Part shown: piece after piece, positions 43,081-52,702 of the stretch | Layout: each line of letters begins with the position of its first letter | How positions within the stretch are numbered: the first letter of the stretch is position 1 | Made by a program: the position numbers and the translations under genes | Assembly: GCA_023512835.1 (NCBI GenBank) | Contig: CM042090.1 | Location: forward strand, 47,447,321-47,511,320 | Reading direction: 5' to 3' | Length of the DNA stretch: 64,000 bases | Origin: Taxillus chinensis | Lineage: Eukaryota > Streptophyta > Magnoliopsida > Santalales > Loranthaceae | Notes under the pieces: model-generated | Databases searched by the model: none | Seen by the model: only the letters and a program-made list of their open reading frames with translations | What the model was told of the DNA's origin: nothing

Positions 43081-44261
43081 CATTTAGCACTCAAACAAAA
43101 CTCAGTGAAATGCAACCACATAACTCAAGACAAGGTGCCCAAGCAGGCATAATTTATTTCAATACAAGATGCTCAACAGGCATAATACAACTCAGCACGT
43201 ATTAATATGATTTACAATGCACTCAGTTCATGTAGTGCAACCACAATCTCAGTAACATTCACAGTATACAGTCTCTTTTTCTATATCAGTGTTCCCTAAC
43301 CGTTCTGGTAAGTTTTTAGGTAAATTAACTCCGAGACTTCATGCCAATGACATTATTTTCCACTCAAGAACCTTCTGGCTTAATGGGGAAGCCAAAGGAG
43401 GCAAAATAAAGGGGTGCACGTCATATGGGTCATATGACGTGCAGGGGGATGTTTGGCTCCCTGCCCTCTACACAACTCCAGGAATGTTGGGGTAAAATTT
43501 CAAACCAATTGGGCTTGCATGTGAAATGGGCTTTTCACGTGCACAAGGGTTTTTGGCTCCCTGCTTTCTACACCTTTCAGGGAAGCCTGGGGTAAAATTT
43601 CAGACCAAATGGGCTTGCACGTGAAATGGGCTTTTCACGTGTAATATGGCGTGCAGCCATATTTTGTACAGAGACCTTTGTTTTATTGTTTTAATCACTT
43701 TTCTCTAAAGGACCTCTCTCAAATTATGTTTAGATTGTGAGTTATTAGACTCGAAAGTTAGGGTACATAGCCTGGTTTCAACTCCAGCGATGTCCCTCAT
43801 ATCAACCTACCCATCCAGACCATCCCAGATTATTTTATTCACTTTTAACTATCCAGATATACTGGAAACCTCAAAATAAATCATCATATTAGTTTATGTG
43901 GGGGCATAAACTCAACATCAACATGAATAGGACCATAGCAGATCCGTACCCAGCAAACTCAGTAATCACAACAAAAGGGTATAAACCAAAAATTTTCAGA
44001 AGGCATGAATATGAACACGAATTCCCTACCTCAAAATCAGAGAATACAACTGGTCGTTGTATTCTAGCAATCACGTCTCTGGGCTCTCGTCCACTGCAGG
44101 AATCCTTGGATCGCCGGCCTTGGATCGTCCTCGCCGTCTCAGGCCGTCTCCCTCTTTCCGGCAGTCTCCCTCTCTGGCCGTGTCTCTTTCTCTCTCTCTC
44201 TCAAGGGGTGATGGCTGCTAGGGTTTTGGAATGAGATCCCCAAAGTTTGAACCCTTTTTCC
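43081..44261 (-). other. LTR D leader and U3 region, noncoding
   Basis: Contains degenerate ACAGGCAT-type repeats, the CACGTG/ACGT inverted repeats at 43412-43650 and (CT)n at 44189-44202. No gene seen. Confidence 0.6.
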
Positions 44262-44270
44262 TTTATATAT
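44262..44270 (-). promoter_or_regulatory. Solo LTR D TATA box (minus strand)
   Basis: TTTATATAT on the plus strand reads ATATATAAA on the minus strand, about 60 bases before the (CT)n tract at 44189-44202 and just after the ACGT near-palindrome at 44281-44304: the same layout as the other LTRs. Confidence 0.6.
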
Positions 44271-44606
44271 TTTCCCACATAATCAAAACGACGTAATTTT
44301 GATTAATTTAAAGCCCAGCATCTATAAGCCCAAAGGCCAAAGTTTTCTAGTCCACTTCATTAAGCTCTATAGCCCAATAAGCCCAAATCATATTTTAAAT
44401 GAAACTCTCAAATATATTAATTTGGGATATTTTAATTTATGTGAAATTCCCAAAATACCCCTCAGGGCCTCGAACTCCGAATCGAGCCCAAGCATAGTCA
44501 AAATTCTCCATTTGACTAGCACATCACCGTGCTAATGTTCATTCTCTAAAACAAGGCCTCTTACTCAAGGCTAACTCCAAGAACCCCTCAAATACGGGTC
44601 CTTACA

Positions 44607-44611
44607 CGTTG
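44607..44611. repeat. Target site duplication CGTTG, right copy (solo LTR D)
   Basis: Identical to 31811-31815. Confidence 0.92.
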
Positions 44612-45603
44612 TGGGACCTGATTTGGCTCAGGTGTTGATTCAGTTGCAGGAGGCCAAGCAGGGTATGCAGGGCTCGATGAGGGATATGGCTAGAGAGGTG
44701 GATGAGCTGAAGAGGCAACAACAGCCTCAGCAGCCACCACAGCCTCAGCAGCAGGAGGCAAGGGTGGTGCAGGATGTGCGCACCAGCAGGAGGTCGTGAT
44801 AGAGCCAGCACGACAAGGAGTGGACTGGGCTGCACAGTTTTTGAAACATGCACCCAGGACTTTTGAGGATGGTTCGCGGCTAGAGGTAGCCGAGGACTGG
44901 ATTAGATGGACAGAGGACATCTTTGAGATGATTGGGGTGCCAGATGAGGAGCGGGTGCGAGTGGCGACGCACTATCTGTTGGGTATCCCACGCAGGTGGT
45001 GGGAATCCACGAGAGCTTTCCATGGCAGTCAGATGAGTTGGAGAGAGTTTGTTGGGCGCTTCTTTGGGGAGTATTTTCCCGGCTCAGACAAGTATGCCCG
45101 ACGAAGAGAGTATTATAAGCTTCAGTTGGGTGGCCAGACGGTGGGTAAGTATGTGCAAGCCTTCACAGATTTAAGACGGTTTGCTCTTGAGGTTTGGTAA
45201 AAGGTAGCTCGTAAGACGCAGGATTTTATTCAGGGCTTGAGGTCATCTCTGAAAAGACAGCTAGAACCGATCCAGTTGACCAGCTATCGGGAGGCGGTCG
45301 ACAAGGCACTCATTATTGAGCGAGGTCAGGATCAGGCGAGAGCCCAGAGGCCGGGCGGTTTGGCAGGTTCGGGTAAGAAGAGACAGAGTGGGGAGAGCAG
45401 TGCTGCTTAGCCTGAGGAGGCAGGTGCAGAGGGTTTCCAGCCAGGCAGTGGGACCCCGTGAGAGTTCAGCCAGCAGGAGGCCAGGGGCCTGTTGGAGTTG
45501 TGGTATGACTGGGCATGTATTGAGAGACTGCCCGAGGAAAAAGATGACTTGCTTCCGATGCAGGAAGGTGGGACATGGAGCTAGGGAATGTGTTACCCTT
45601 TAG
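44612..45603 (+). pseudogene. Tek-E gag, 3' part
   Basis: Continues the gag cut at 31815: GPDLAQVLIQLQEAKQGMQG, an acidic-basic Q-rich linker (PQQPPQPQQQ), then after a break the capsid (VDWAAQFLKHAPRTFEDGSR, WWESTRAFHGSQMSWREFVG). Two CCHC zinc knuckles follow, CWSCGMTGHVLRDC and CFRCRKVGHGAREC (near 45490-45595). Stops at 44797, 45198 and 45408 look like CGA/CAA/CAG changed to TGA/TAA/TAG, and there are frame changes near 45320 and 45600. Confidence 0.87.
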
Positions 45604-46617
45604 CTCGACCAGCAGTGTAGGCCCTCGTCCGAGAGATCAGGGACAGAGGAGTGGGGCTCCGTCTCAGAGGTCAGTGCCGCTGGCACAGAGCACGCTGACG
45701 CGACCTGCGGTGCAGCCGCCTCAGCGGGAGGCACAGGGTCATGTTGATCAGCGGGGCAAGGCCCCAATGGGCCAGGCTAGTGGCAGTGGACCACGAGGGA
45801 GGACTTTTGGCCTTACCAACGAGAGGCGAGGTTCCACCAAGTGGACGAGGCAGAGCAGGGCCTTCGGTGGTGAGAGGTACCATCATCATTTCTCATACTA
45901 TTTGTTCGGTTTTGATTGATACCTGGTGCTACCCATTCTTTTATTTCGTATGCTACGGTGGTTGGATTGGAGTTAGACCAGGAGACAGTTAGTCAGTCTC
46001 TGATGGTTGCTTCACCTTTAGGTGGAATTGTGATACTTGAGAGTATCTGTCGTGCTTGTCAGGTAACACTTGGGGGTGTTAACCTGATGTGTGATTTGTA
46101 TATCATGGAGTTAGATGATTTTGATGTTATCCTGGGTATGGATTCGTTGGTCTCTGTGGAGGCCAAGATTGATTGTTTTCGACGGCGTGTGACGTTCCTC
46201 ACACCAGAGAGCACGCGGGGTGTCTTTGTGGGTGAGTGGACTGAGGAGGCATGCAGGTTGGGACCTTTGAGCCAAGGGTGGGGTGATGTGACCCACCAGT
46301 TAGCCAACTTGATGTTGGTTGACAGGAGGGGAGAGGGGAAGGCTGTTTTGCCACCCATTGTAGATCAGTTCCCGTATGTGTTTCCCGAGGACTTAATCAG
46401 TTTGCCACCCGTGAGGGAGGTAGAGTTTTTGATCGAGTTGTTGCCAGGAACAACACCGATCAGGTTAGCGGCCTATAGGATGGCACTGACAGAGCTTAGA
46501 GAGCTTAAGAGACAGATGGATGACCTATTGACACGAGGCTTTATCAGGCGGAGTAGCTCACCGTGGGGCGCTCCAGTGTTGTTCGCCAAGAAGGCAGACG
46601 GTTCACTTCGGCAGTGA
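45604..46617 (+). pseudogene. Tek-E protease, linker and RT start
   Basis: After a P/Q/S-rich stretch the protease site reads ATACCTGGTGCT where ATAC-GGTGCT-type codons for Thr-Gly-Ala are expected: an extra base at a CTG site gives Asp-Thr-Trp. From 45916 the frame is open: THSFISYATVVGLELDQETV, CDLYIMELDDFDVILGMDSL, the linker FPYVFPEDLISLPPVREVEF, and RT start [20 protein letters not shown], ending at TGA near 46615. The aspartic protease would process Gag-Pol. Confidence 0.87.
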
Positions 46618-47170
46618 CTGTGAAGCAGGTGACTGTGAAGAACAGGTATCCATTGCCGAGGATTGATGACCTGTTCGATCAGTTTTGAGATGCGAGATGG
46701 TTTTCCAAGATAGACTTGAGATCTGGATACCATCAGTTGAGGGTTAGGGAGGCAGATATCCCTAAGACCGCGTTCAGTTGTCGATATGGGCATTATGAGT
46801 GGCTTGTGATGCCGTTTGGGCTCATGAATGCTCTAGCAGTGTTTATAGGATTGATGAACCAGGTGTTTGCTCCATATTTAGATATGTTCGTTGTGGTGTT
46901 CATCGACGATATTTTGGTCTATTCAACGACCAAGAGGGAGCATGAGGAGCATTTGCAGGTTGTGTTGCAGACCTTGCGAGAGCACTGGTTGTATGCGAAG
47001 TTCACAAAATGTGGCTTCTGGTTGCAACAGGTGCACTTCTTGGGGCATGTGGTATCTTCGGAGGGTATCACAGTGGATCCTGAGAAGATTGAGGCAGTCA
47101 TATTGTGGAAGAGGCCCACGAATGTGTTTGAGATTCGTAGCTTCCTTGGTTTGGCAGGCTACTATCGGAG
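46618..47170 (+). pseudogene. Tek-E reverse transcriptase, cut by solo LTR F
   Basis: A short repeated phrase (GTGACTGTGAAGCAGGTGACTGTGAAG) replaces the DYRKLN region. It is followed by [14 protein letters not shown], a TGA at about 46687, [25 protein letters not shown] (Thr to Met), FIDD near 46899-46910 and [10 protein letters not shown], where LTR F is inserted. RNase H resumes at 49115 with RRFVED-type codons. Confidence 0.88.
47166..47170. repeat. Target site duplication CGGAG, left copy (solo LTR F)
   Basis: Matches 49115-49119. Confidence 0.92.
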
Positions 47171-49114
47171 TGTAAGGACCCGTACCTTGAGTTAGTCACA
47201 GTTTTGCCTTTTGAGTAGAGTTTTTCTAGATTTTGACCTAGTGAATGGGCTCAAATGAATTCACGTGCAAAAGGAAAGATGCTTAGAATGATGTCCTCTA
47301 TCTACCACAGAAGTTTCAGGCCAAATGGACATGTATATGAGGTGCACGTGAAATGGGTCCATTTCACGTGCAAGTGTGGTTGTCTTCTAAATGATGCAAG
47401 GAGGCTAGGGGTGAAGTTTGAGTGCATTTGGAGTGCATATGGAGTTGCACGTGAATTGGGGAATTCACGTTCAAATTGGCATGCAGCCATATTTTTGCAT
47501 GGTTCCCTTGGTTTTGAGATTCTAATGATCTTTCGCCAAAGGACCATGTTGAATTTTGGCCTATATGGGTGTGGAAAGGTGCTAACTTGTGTGATCAAAA
47601 CTACGTCGTTTTGATCCTGGGATTTACTTAATCAAAACTACGTCGTTTTGATGTGGGTAGTGTCTATATAATGAGGGCTTGAGTTTGAGTTTAGGGTTCT
47701 TGTGTTCTTCTTTGCTGCAGCTGCTGCCAGAGAGAGAGAGAGAGAGAGAGGATCTCCGGGCAGTTGCCGTGGTGGTTCCCGTTGTTGGAAGGTGTCTAGC
47801 ATGGAGGTTAGGACAAAAGTCTTAGGTAGGGATTCATGTTCTTCCTAACTCTCCTCTGTTCTAGGATATTCACCTATATATATATATATATGTAAATCCA
47901 TATAGGTGTGATCTCCTATATGGATGTTGGCCTTCAGTGGCATGTTCTGTTGATTCTGATGTTGAATTTGGCCTGAGGATTTTCTGGGTTTGTTTATGCC
48001 CACCATGTGTTTGATGAAATGTCTGTGAGGCCTACACACTATGTATTTGATAAAATGTCTGTGAGGCCTGCATGCCATGTATTCAATATAATGCTTGTGA
48101 GACCTTGTATATGGGTGTCTGATGATATACCTATGTGACTGGTGTGTACTGTGTTTGATTTGTATTTGATAAAAAGCCTGTGAGGCTGATGTGTGTGGCT
48201 TGTATCGACCATGTTGGTCCCTCCGAAATAAAGTGTAAATGCTGTCCGAGTTTACATGTCGAGATGTAATGCTATGCTATTCTGTTGGTCTGTTTGAGGC
48301 GAGCTGAGATATGGGCCAGACACAATAGCTGGACCCCTTTGAGATTTGGCCAGGACGTGGTCCTGAGTCTCGGTGTAGCACTCACGACGGTGGGCTAAGT
48401 CTACACCCATTCCTGAGGGTAGGTATGGCGCCCGAGGAGGTGGTTGACCATATCTGACTCAGGTGGAAAATGTTACATTGGTGTCCATGCAACATTCGCC
48501 TGGATGTGGTATGTCATGTCGCCGTGGTGGCGGGGTGTCCTCTGCCCTTAGTGCGGGCTCGGGTAAAGAGTGTTTCTTGGGTGATGTTTCTTGCTTTAGC
48601 CTTAGGCACGACACGAGCACAAGCATACACATATCATGCATGTTGTAGAGCGGGACGGGTCTGGGGGAGACCGGATCCCTACTAAGCTATGGTTTGCTCA
48701 CCCCTCCTATAAACCGTTCTTTTGCAGGATTTTAAGGCGGTAGGTGAAGGCTGAGGAGCTAGGCCCCTGAGGCTGCGAGTTTTATGTTATTTCCTTTGTT
48801 ATACTCTGGTTTTATGTGTTTGGAATTTGGTTTGGTTTTATTTGTGGCTTCATAGGGGTTTTTTCCCCAACTGGGTTGTAATAAACATTTAGTCGTTGAA
48901 ATGAAATAAAATGAGATGTTATTCAATTTGTGTTTGTGTGCATGGTTTGGGAGCAGGAGCATGCCCCTTGGCATGTTGGCCTGGTTATGCAGGTTTGGGA
49001 CAGCACCCGTGCCAGAAGTCCTTTTAAGGTGCTTGCACCAACCCCTTGTCCCTTCGGGTGCGGGCATGGGCAGTCACTACTCATTTGCAAGTGGAAGGAA
49101 ATTGTGGCGTGACA
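47171..49114 (+). repeat. Solo LTR F (Tek-A/B family), 1944 bp
   Basis: TGTAAGGACCCG to GTGGCGTGACA, flanked by CGGAG, with no internal sequence. It shows the family 1 U3 (CACGTG inverted repeat near 47343-47372, two ACGT palindromes near 47597-47655), TATATAAT at 47665-47672 and (GA)n at 47729-47751. A true solo LTR, left by recombination of a former full element. Confidence 0.93.
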
Positions 49115-49645
49115 CGGAGGTTCGTGGAGGATTTTTCCTGGTTGGTAGCTCCTATGACAAACCTGACCAGGAAGGGAGTTCCTTTTGTTTGGTCTTATAC
49201 ATGTGAGAGTGCTTTCATGGAGCTGAAAACACGATTGACCTCAGCACCTATCTTGATTCTCCCAAGGGAGGGTGTGCCTTTCGAGGTGTATTATAATGCT
49301 TCCAGGGTGGGACTTGGTTGTGTGTTGATGCAGACTCGGCAGGTGATTGCTTATGGATCTAGGCAGTTGAGACCACATGAGCAGAACTATCCCACGCTTG
49401 ATTTGGAGTTGGCTACAGTGATCTTTGCACTTAAGAGTTGGCAGCATTATCTCCTTGGGGAGAAGTTTGTGGTATATACGGACCACAAGAGCTTGCAGTA
49501 TATCTTCTCTCAGTGAGACCTGAACCTTAGGCAGAGGCGGTGGGTGGAGTACCTACAGCAGTTTCAGTTTGATATGATGTATACCCCTGGGAAGGGTAAT
49601 GTGGTGGCAGATGCTCTGAGTAGGAAGAGTAGGGCCGTGGTGGCC
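49115..49645 (+). pseudogene. Tek-E RNase H
   Basis: Continues RT after [24 protein letters not shown], then [18 protein letters not shown], where the usual first catalytic Asp (CDAS) is Asn (GAT to AAT, a G to A change). HDLEL is LDLEL here. [13 protein letters not shown] is followed by TGA at about 49515 (CGA to TGA), then [14 protein letters not shown] and [11 protein letters not shown]. Catalytically dead as read. Confidence 0.87.
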
Positions 49646-50690
49646 CGTGGTGCCATTAAGGAATGGGAGATGATGGGCCAGTTGGCAGCGATGAGGTTGC
49701 AGATGGTGACCAGCGAGGGGCGAGGGACCCTCAGTGTTATCGTCGCAGTCCCTGAGTTACAACGTAGGATCATAGAGGATCAGCTGGGTGACATTGATTG
49801 TGAGGTCATCAGGGATAGGATTCAGACTGGGCAGTTATCTTCTGATTGGACTGAGGATACTGAGCATATTTTGAGGTATAGGGGTCTCCTGATAGTTCTC
49901 ACTTCTCTTCAGGAAGAGGTTCTTCGGGAATTTCACCAGTCAAGGTTAGCTGTACATCCTGGTGGGACCAAGATGTACCATGCCGTGAGGAGGCAGTTTT
50001 GGTGGCCAGGCCTGAAGAAGGCCGTTGCTGATTTTGTGAGGAGGTGTTTGACCTGTCAACAGGTCAAGGCAGAGCACCTGAGATCAGCTGGTGAGTTGTA
50101 GTCATTGCCAGTGCCAGAGTGGAAATGGGACCACGTGACCATGGATTTTGTCACTGGACTTCCTCGTTCCAGGGGACACGACAAGATATGGGTAGTTGTC
50201 GACCGGTTGACCAAATCAGCGCATTTTATTCCGATTCGAGAGACAGACCCAGTGAGGACTTTGGGACAGAGGTATATTGATGTTATTGTGCGGTTGCATG
50301 GAGTCCCATTATCTATTGTATCTGATTGGGATGCGAGGTTCACCTCTCAATTTTGGAGACAGCTGCAGCGAGCCTTGGGTACTAGGGTGAACCTCAGTAC
50401 AGCTTTTCATCCACAGACAGACGGTCAGTCGGAGCGGACGATTCAGACGCTCGAAGATATGTTGCGTGCCTGTGTCCTAGATTTTGGAGGTTGTTGGGAG
50501 ACTCACCTTCCTTTGGTGGAGTTCTCTTACAACAACAGTTATCATGCCATGATTGTGATGGCTCCGTATGAGGCGTTGTATGGGCAGCCTTGTAGATCAC
50601 CTTGTGTTGGGCACAGACGGGAGAGACAGCAGTTCTCGGTCCCGGTATGGTTCGAGAGACCATAAAGATAGTGCAACTGATTCGATAGCG
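49646..50690 (+). pseudogene. Tek-E integrase
   Basis: A long open stretch (49544-50098): zinc module [28 protein letters not shown] with all ligands, then TAG at 50099-50101 (CAG to TAG). DDE core from 50105: [35 protein letters not shown] (second Asp; Trp replaces Arg), [18 protein letters not shown] (Glu), [12 protein letters not shown], then frame loss near 50600-50690. The best-preserved zinc-binding module in the window. Confidence 0.88.
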
Positions 50691-51189
50691 CATGTTGACA
50701 GCACAGAGTAGGCAGAAGTCCTATGCGGATCAGAGGCGTCGACCCTTGCAGTTTGAGGTGGGGGACCATATATTTTTGCGGGTTTCACCGCATCGAGGGC
50801 ATCAGAGGTTTAGGCGTGGATCAAAACTTTCCCCTCATTTTGTGGGGCCATTTGAGATTGTTGCCATCGTAGGCGCAGTGGCTTACCGATTAGCCTTGCC
50901 ACCACAGTTGGTGCGAGTACATAATGTGTTTCATGTATCTCAGTTGAGGCGGTATCACCCTGATCCTTCTCATGTGTTGGGCTATCGCGAGATAGACTTG
51001 GCTGATGATGGTGCTGTTGTTGAGATGCCGGCACAGATTTTGGACAGGCGGGACCAGGTCTTGCGAGGCAAGGCGATCCCACTAGTTCGGGTGTTATGGC
51101 GACACTGAGGCTTGGAGGAGCAGACTTGGGAGAAAGAGAGCCAGATGCGGCTTCTTCATCCTAAGCTGTTCAAGGACGATCAGTCCTGA
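50691..51189 (+). pseudogene. Tek-E GPY/F module and chromodomain
   Basis: Open from 50692: QKSYADQRRRPLQFEVGDHI, FVGPFEIVAIVGAVAYRL (GPY/F), HPDPSHVLGYREIDLADDGA, chromodomain QILDRRDQVLRGKAIPLVRV then LWRH and TGA at about 51106 (CGA to TGA), with the tail GLEEQTWEKESQMRLLHPKL ending FKDDQS, TGA 51187-51189. The stop inside the chromodomain is a single C to T change. Confidence 0.88.
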
Positions 51190-51413
51190 GGTGGGGAGAA
51201 TGTGAGGACCTTCCCTGAGGTATGAGTTATGTTTTATGTATTTGTTTTGCATATGTTGTTTGAGATGTGGTTTAGCCCGTTGTTGTTGGATTTTGTCAGC
51301 CCTTTTGGCTTGTTGTGAGTTGCATTGCACATGTGTGATCGGTGATCATGTTTTATGTTTTGTTGTTGGGACATTGAGCTTGAATTTTGCTATGTCCTTT
51401 GGGCATGTATTTT
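51190..51413 (+). other. Tek-E 3' internal segment with a relic polypurine tract
   Basis: Right after the pol stop comes GGTGGGGAGAATGTGAGGAC, which looks like a polypurine tract joined to an LTR start (TGTGAGGAC). Then a T-rich spacer. No gene. Confidence 0.6.
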
Positions 51414-51448
51414 ATTTTCGAGGACGAAAAGTCCTAAGGTGGGGAGGA
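51414..51448 (+). other. Tek-E hairpin and active polypurine tract
   Basis: ATTTTCG-AGGA-CGAAAAG stem-loop and AAGGTGGGGAGGA (51436-51448) abutting the LTR; also reads IFEDEKS-like codons and TAA at 51435-51437. Confidence 0.85.
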
Positions 51449-52331
51449 TGTAAAGACTCGTATTTGGGTAGTCTTGAGAGATGACCATTCTATGGGAATG
51501 TAACTATCTGGACGGTAGTGTAGCCGTCGTTGTGAGCATTTTGACTGTACTTGGGCCCGATTCCGAGTCGGGGCCCCGTTTGACCCGACTGTTGACTTTT
51601 CGGGGTTTATTGGTTGACTTTGCGTTTGGGCGGTTATTTGGGTGTAATAATATCTGTTTAGTGTTATACTCATCATTTCGAGCGTTTTGACTGTAGTTTG
51701 ACTCAATTTGGAGTTCGGGGCCTTGGAGGTCAATTTTTGTGTTGGGAGGTCAATTATTGACTGGGTCGATGGTTGACTAGGTCAGATGACTGGCAGAAAT
51801 ATAAATAGCAGAAAAAAAAAGAAGAAGCTTTCACTTTATGTTTCACGTTTGTGCATTTGAGAGAGAGAGCTTGAGAGAGCTTGGAGGCCTTGGCGATTTG
51901 GGGCGATTTGGGTTCGTAGAGCTCAAAGATTCACTTCAAGCAGGTGTCCTTGTACTTCTTATCTCTCTTGTTTTAGATCTACATGATTTTATCATGATTT
52001 ACGAAATTGAGCATGAACCCTAGAATTTGGGGAAAACCAATTTTGGGTTAGATCTAATGGTTTAGCATAAGATCTGTGGTTAAGAACTGTTTTATATCAT
52101 TGTGGATATATGTTTCTGTGATTTTGGGGTTGATTAACTGTGTTTTTCATGAGGGTTGATAAGTAAACCATGGAAACCTGGGTTTAGATCTAGATTTATG
52201 GAAATATGGAATTCTATATGCGTTTCTGTTGTTTCTGTGCGATTTAGAGGCGTTCTAGACGCGTTTTGAGGTAGATATCGTAGTTCGTTGCGAAATAGGG
52301 GTGTTAGTGAGCGTCTGGGAGTTTCTGGGCA
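51449..52331 (+). repeat. Tek-E 3' LTR, truncated after about 883 bp
   Basis: Matches 28770-29665, with W-box cores, TATAAATA at 51800-51807 and a short GA run. The similarity ends at GAGTTTCTGGGCA, where 52332 starts unrelated DNA. No target duplication, so a deletion or a breakpoint removed the right end. Confidence 0.88.
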
Positions 52332-52702
52332 CATCTTTCACTCAACGTTGCGAGCTAACCCATTTCATTTCTTCAACCATACAAGTTAATAGAGCAATCA
52401 ATATGAAACAGCATTCGTCATGTGGTGATGAATGGAGATTAAAATCATGAAATCCTAAAGAGGTTATTCATATACATTTTAATTATGTTGGCTTTAAACG
52501 ACTTCAGTTGGGAAACGCAAGCATCCTCCCAATATGAACATATAAGAAAATTATCAGAAACAAAATGCATGACACAAGTGCAAATAATGAGCATGAAAAA
52601 TAGTTGGTGTCAAATGTGCATTATAAATGCGATGCAAGTTCTGAAAGAAGTACTGTTGGAATTATAAAGTGAAAACTATGCAGATAGATCAAGCATACCT
52701 AA
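52332..52702. other. Unassigned segment
   Basis: AT-rich, no coding signal, no similarity that I recognise to other parts of the window. It lies between the broken Tek-E LTR and the Ulp-J LTR. Confidence 0.4.

Larger units (their letters stand above)
31816..44606 (-). repeat. Solo LTR D (antisense), carrying Tek-C and solo LTR M; about 2.3 kb of its own sequence
   Basis: On the minus strand it reads TGTAAGGACCCGTATTTGAG (from 44606) to CAATTTGGGGCGTGACA-like end (GGGGCGTGACA at 31816). Own sequence: 31816-32021, 41008-41428 and 42953-44606. It is flanked by CGTTG duplications, with no internal region, so it is a solo LTR formed by LTR-LTR recombination. It contains a perfect inverted repeat TGCACGTCATATG (43415-43427 and 43431-43443), an ACGT near-palindrome at 44281-44304 and a minus-strand TATA. 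Confidence 0.9.
28770..52331 (+). mobile_element. Tek-E: Tekay-like chromovirus with three nested LTR insertions, 3' LTR truncated
   Basis: LTR 28770-31203, primer binding site, gag (split at 31815/44612), pol (split at 47170/49115), polypurine tract 51436-51448, 3' LTR 51449-52331 cut short. Internal insertions are each bounded by matching 5-bp duplications, so the interrupted gag and pol can be placed across them. The left flank ends GTAAT; the right flank is lost. Decay is mostly point nonsense changes, unlike the indel-type breaks of Tek-A/B/C. Confidence 0.92.
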
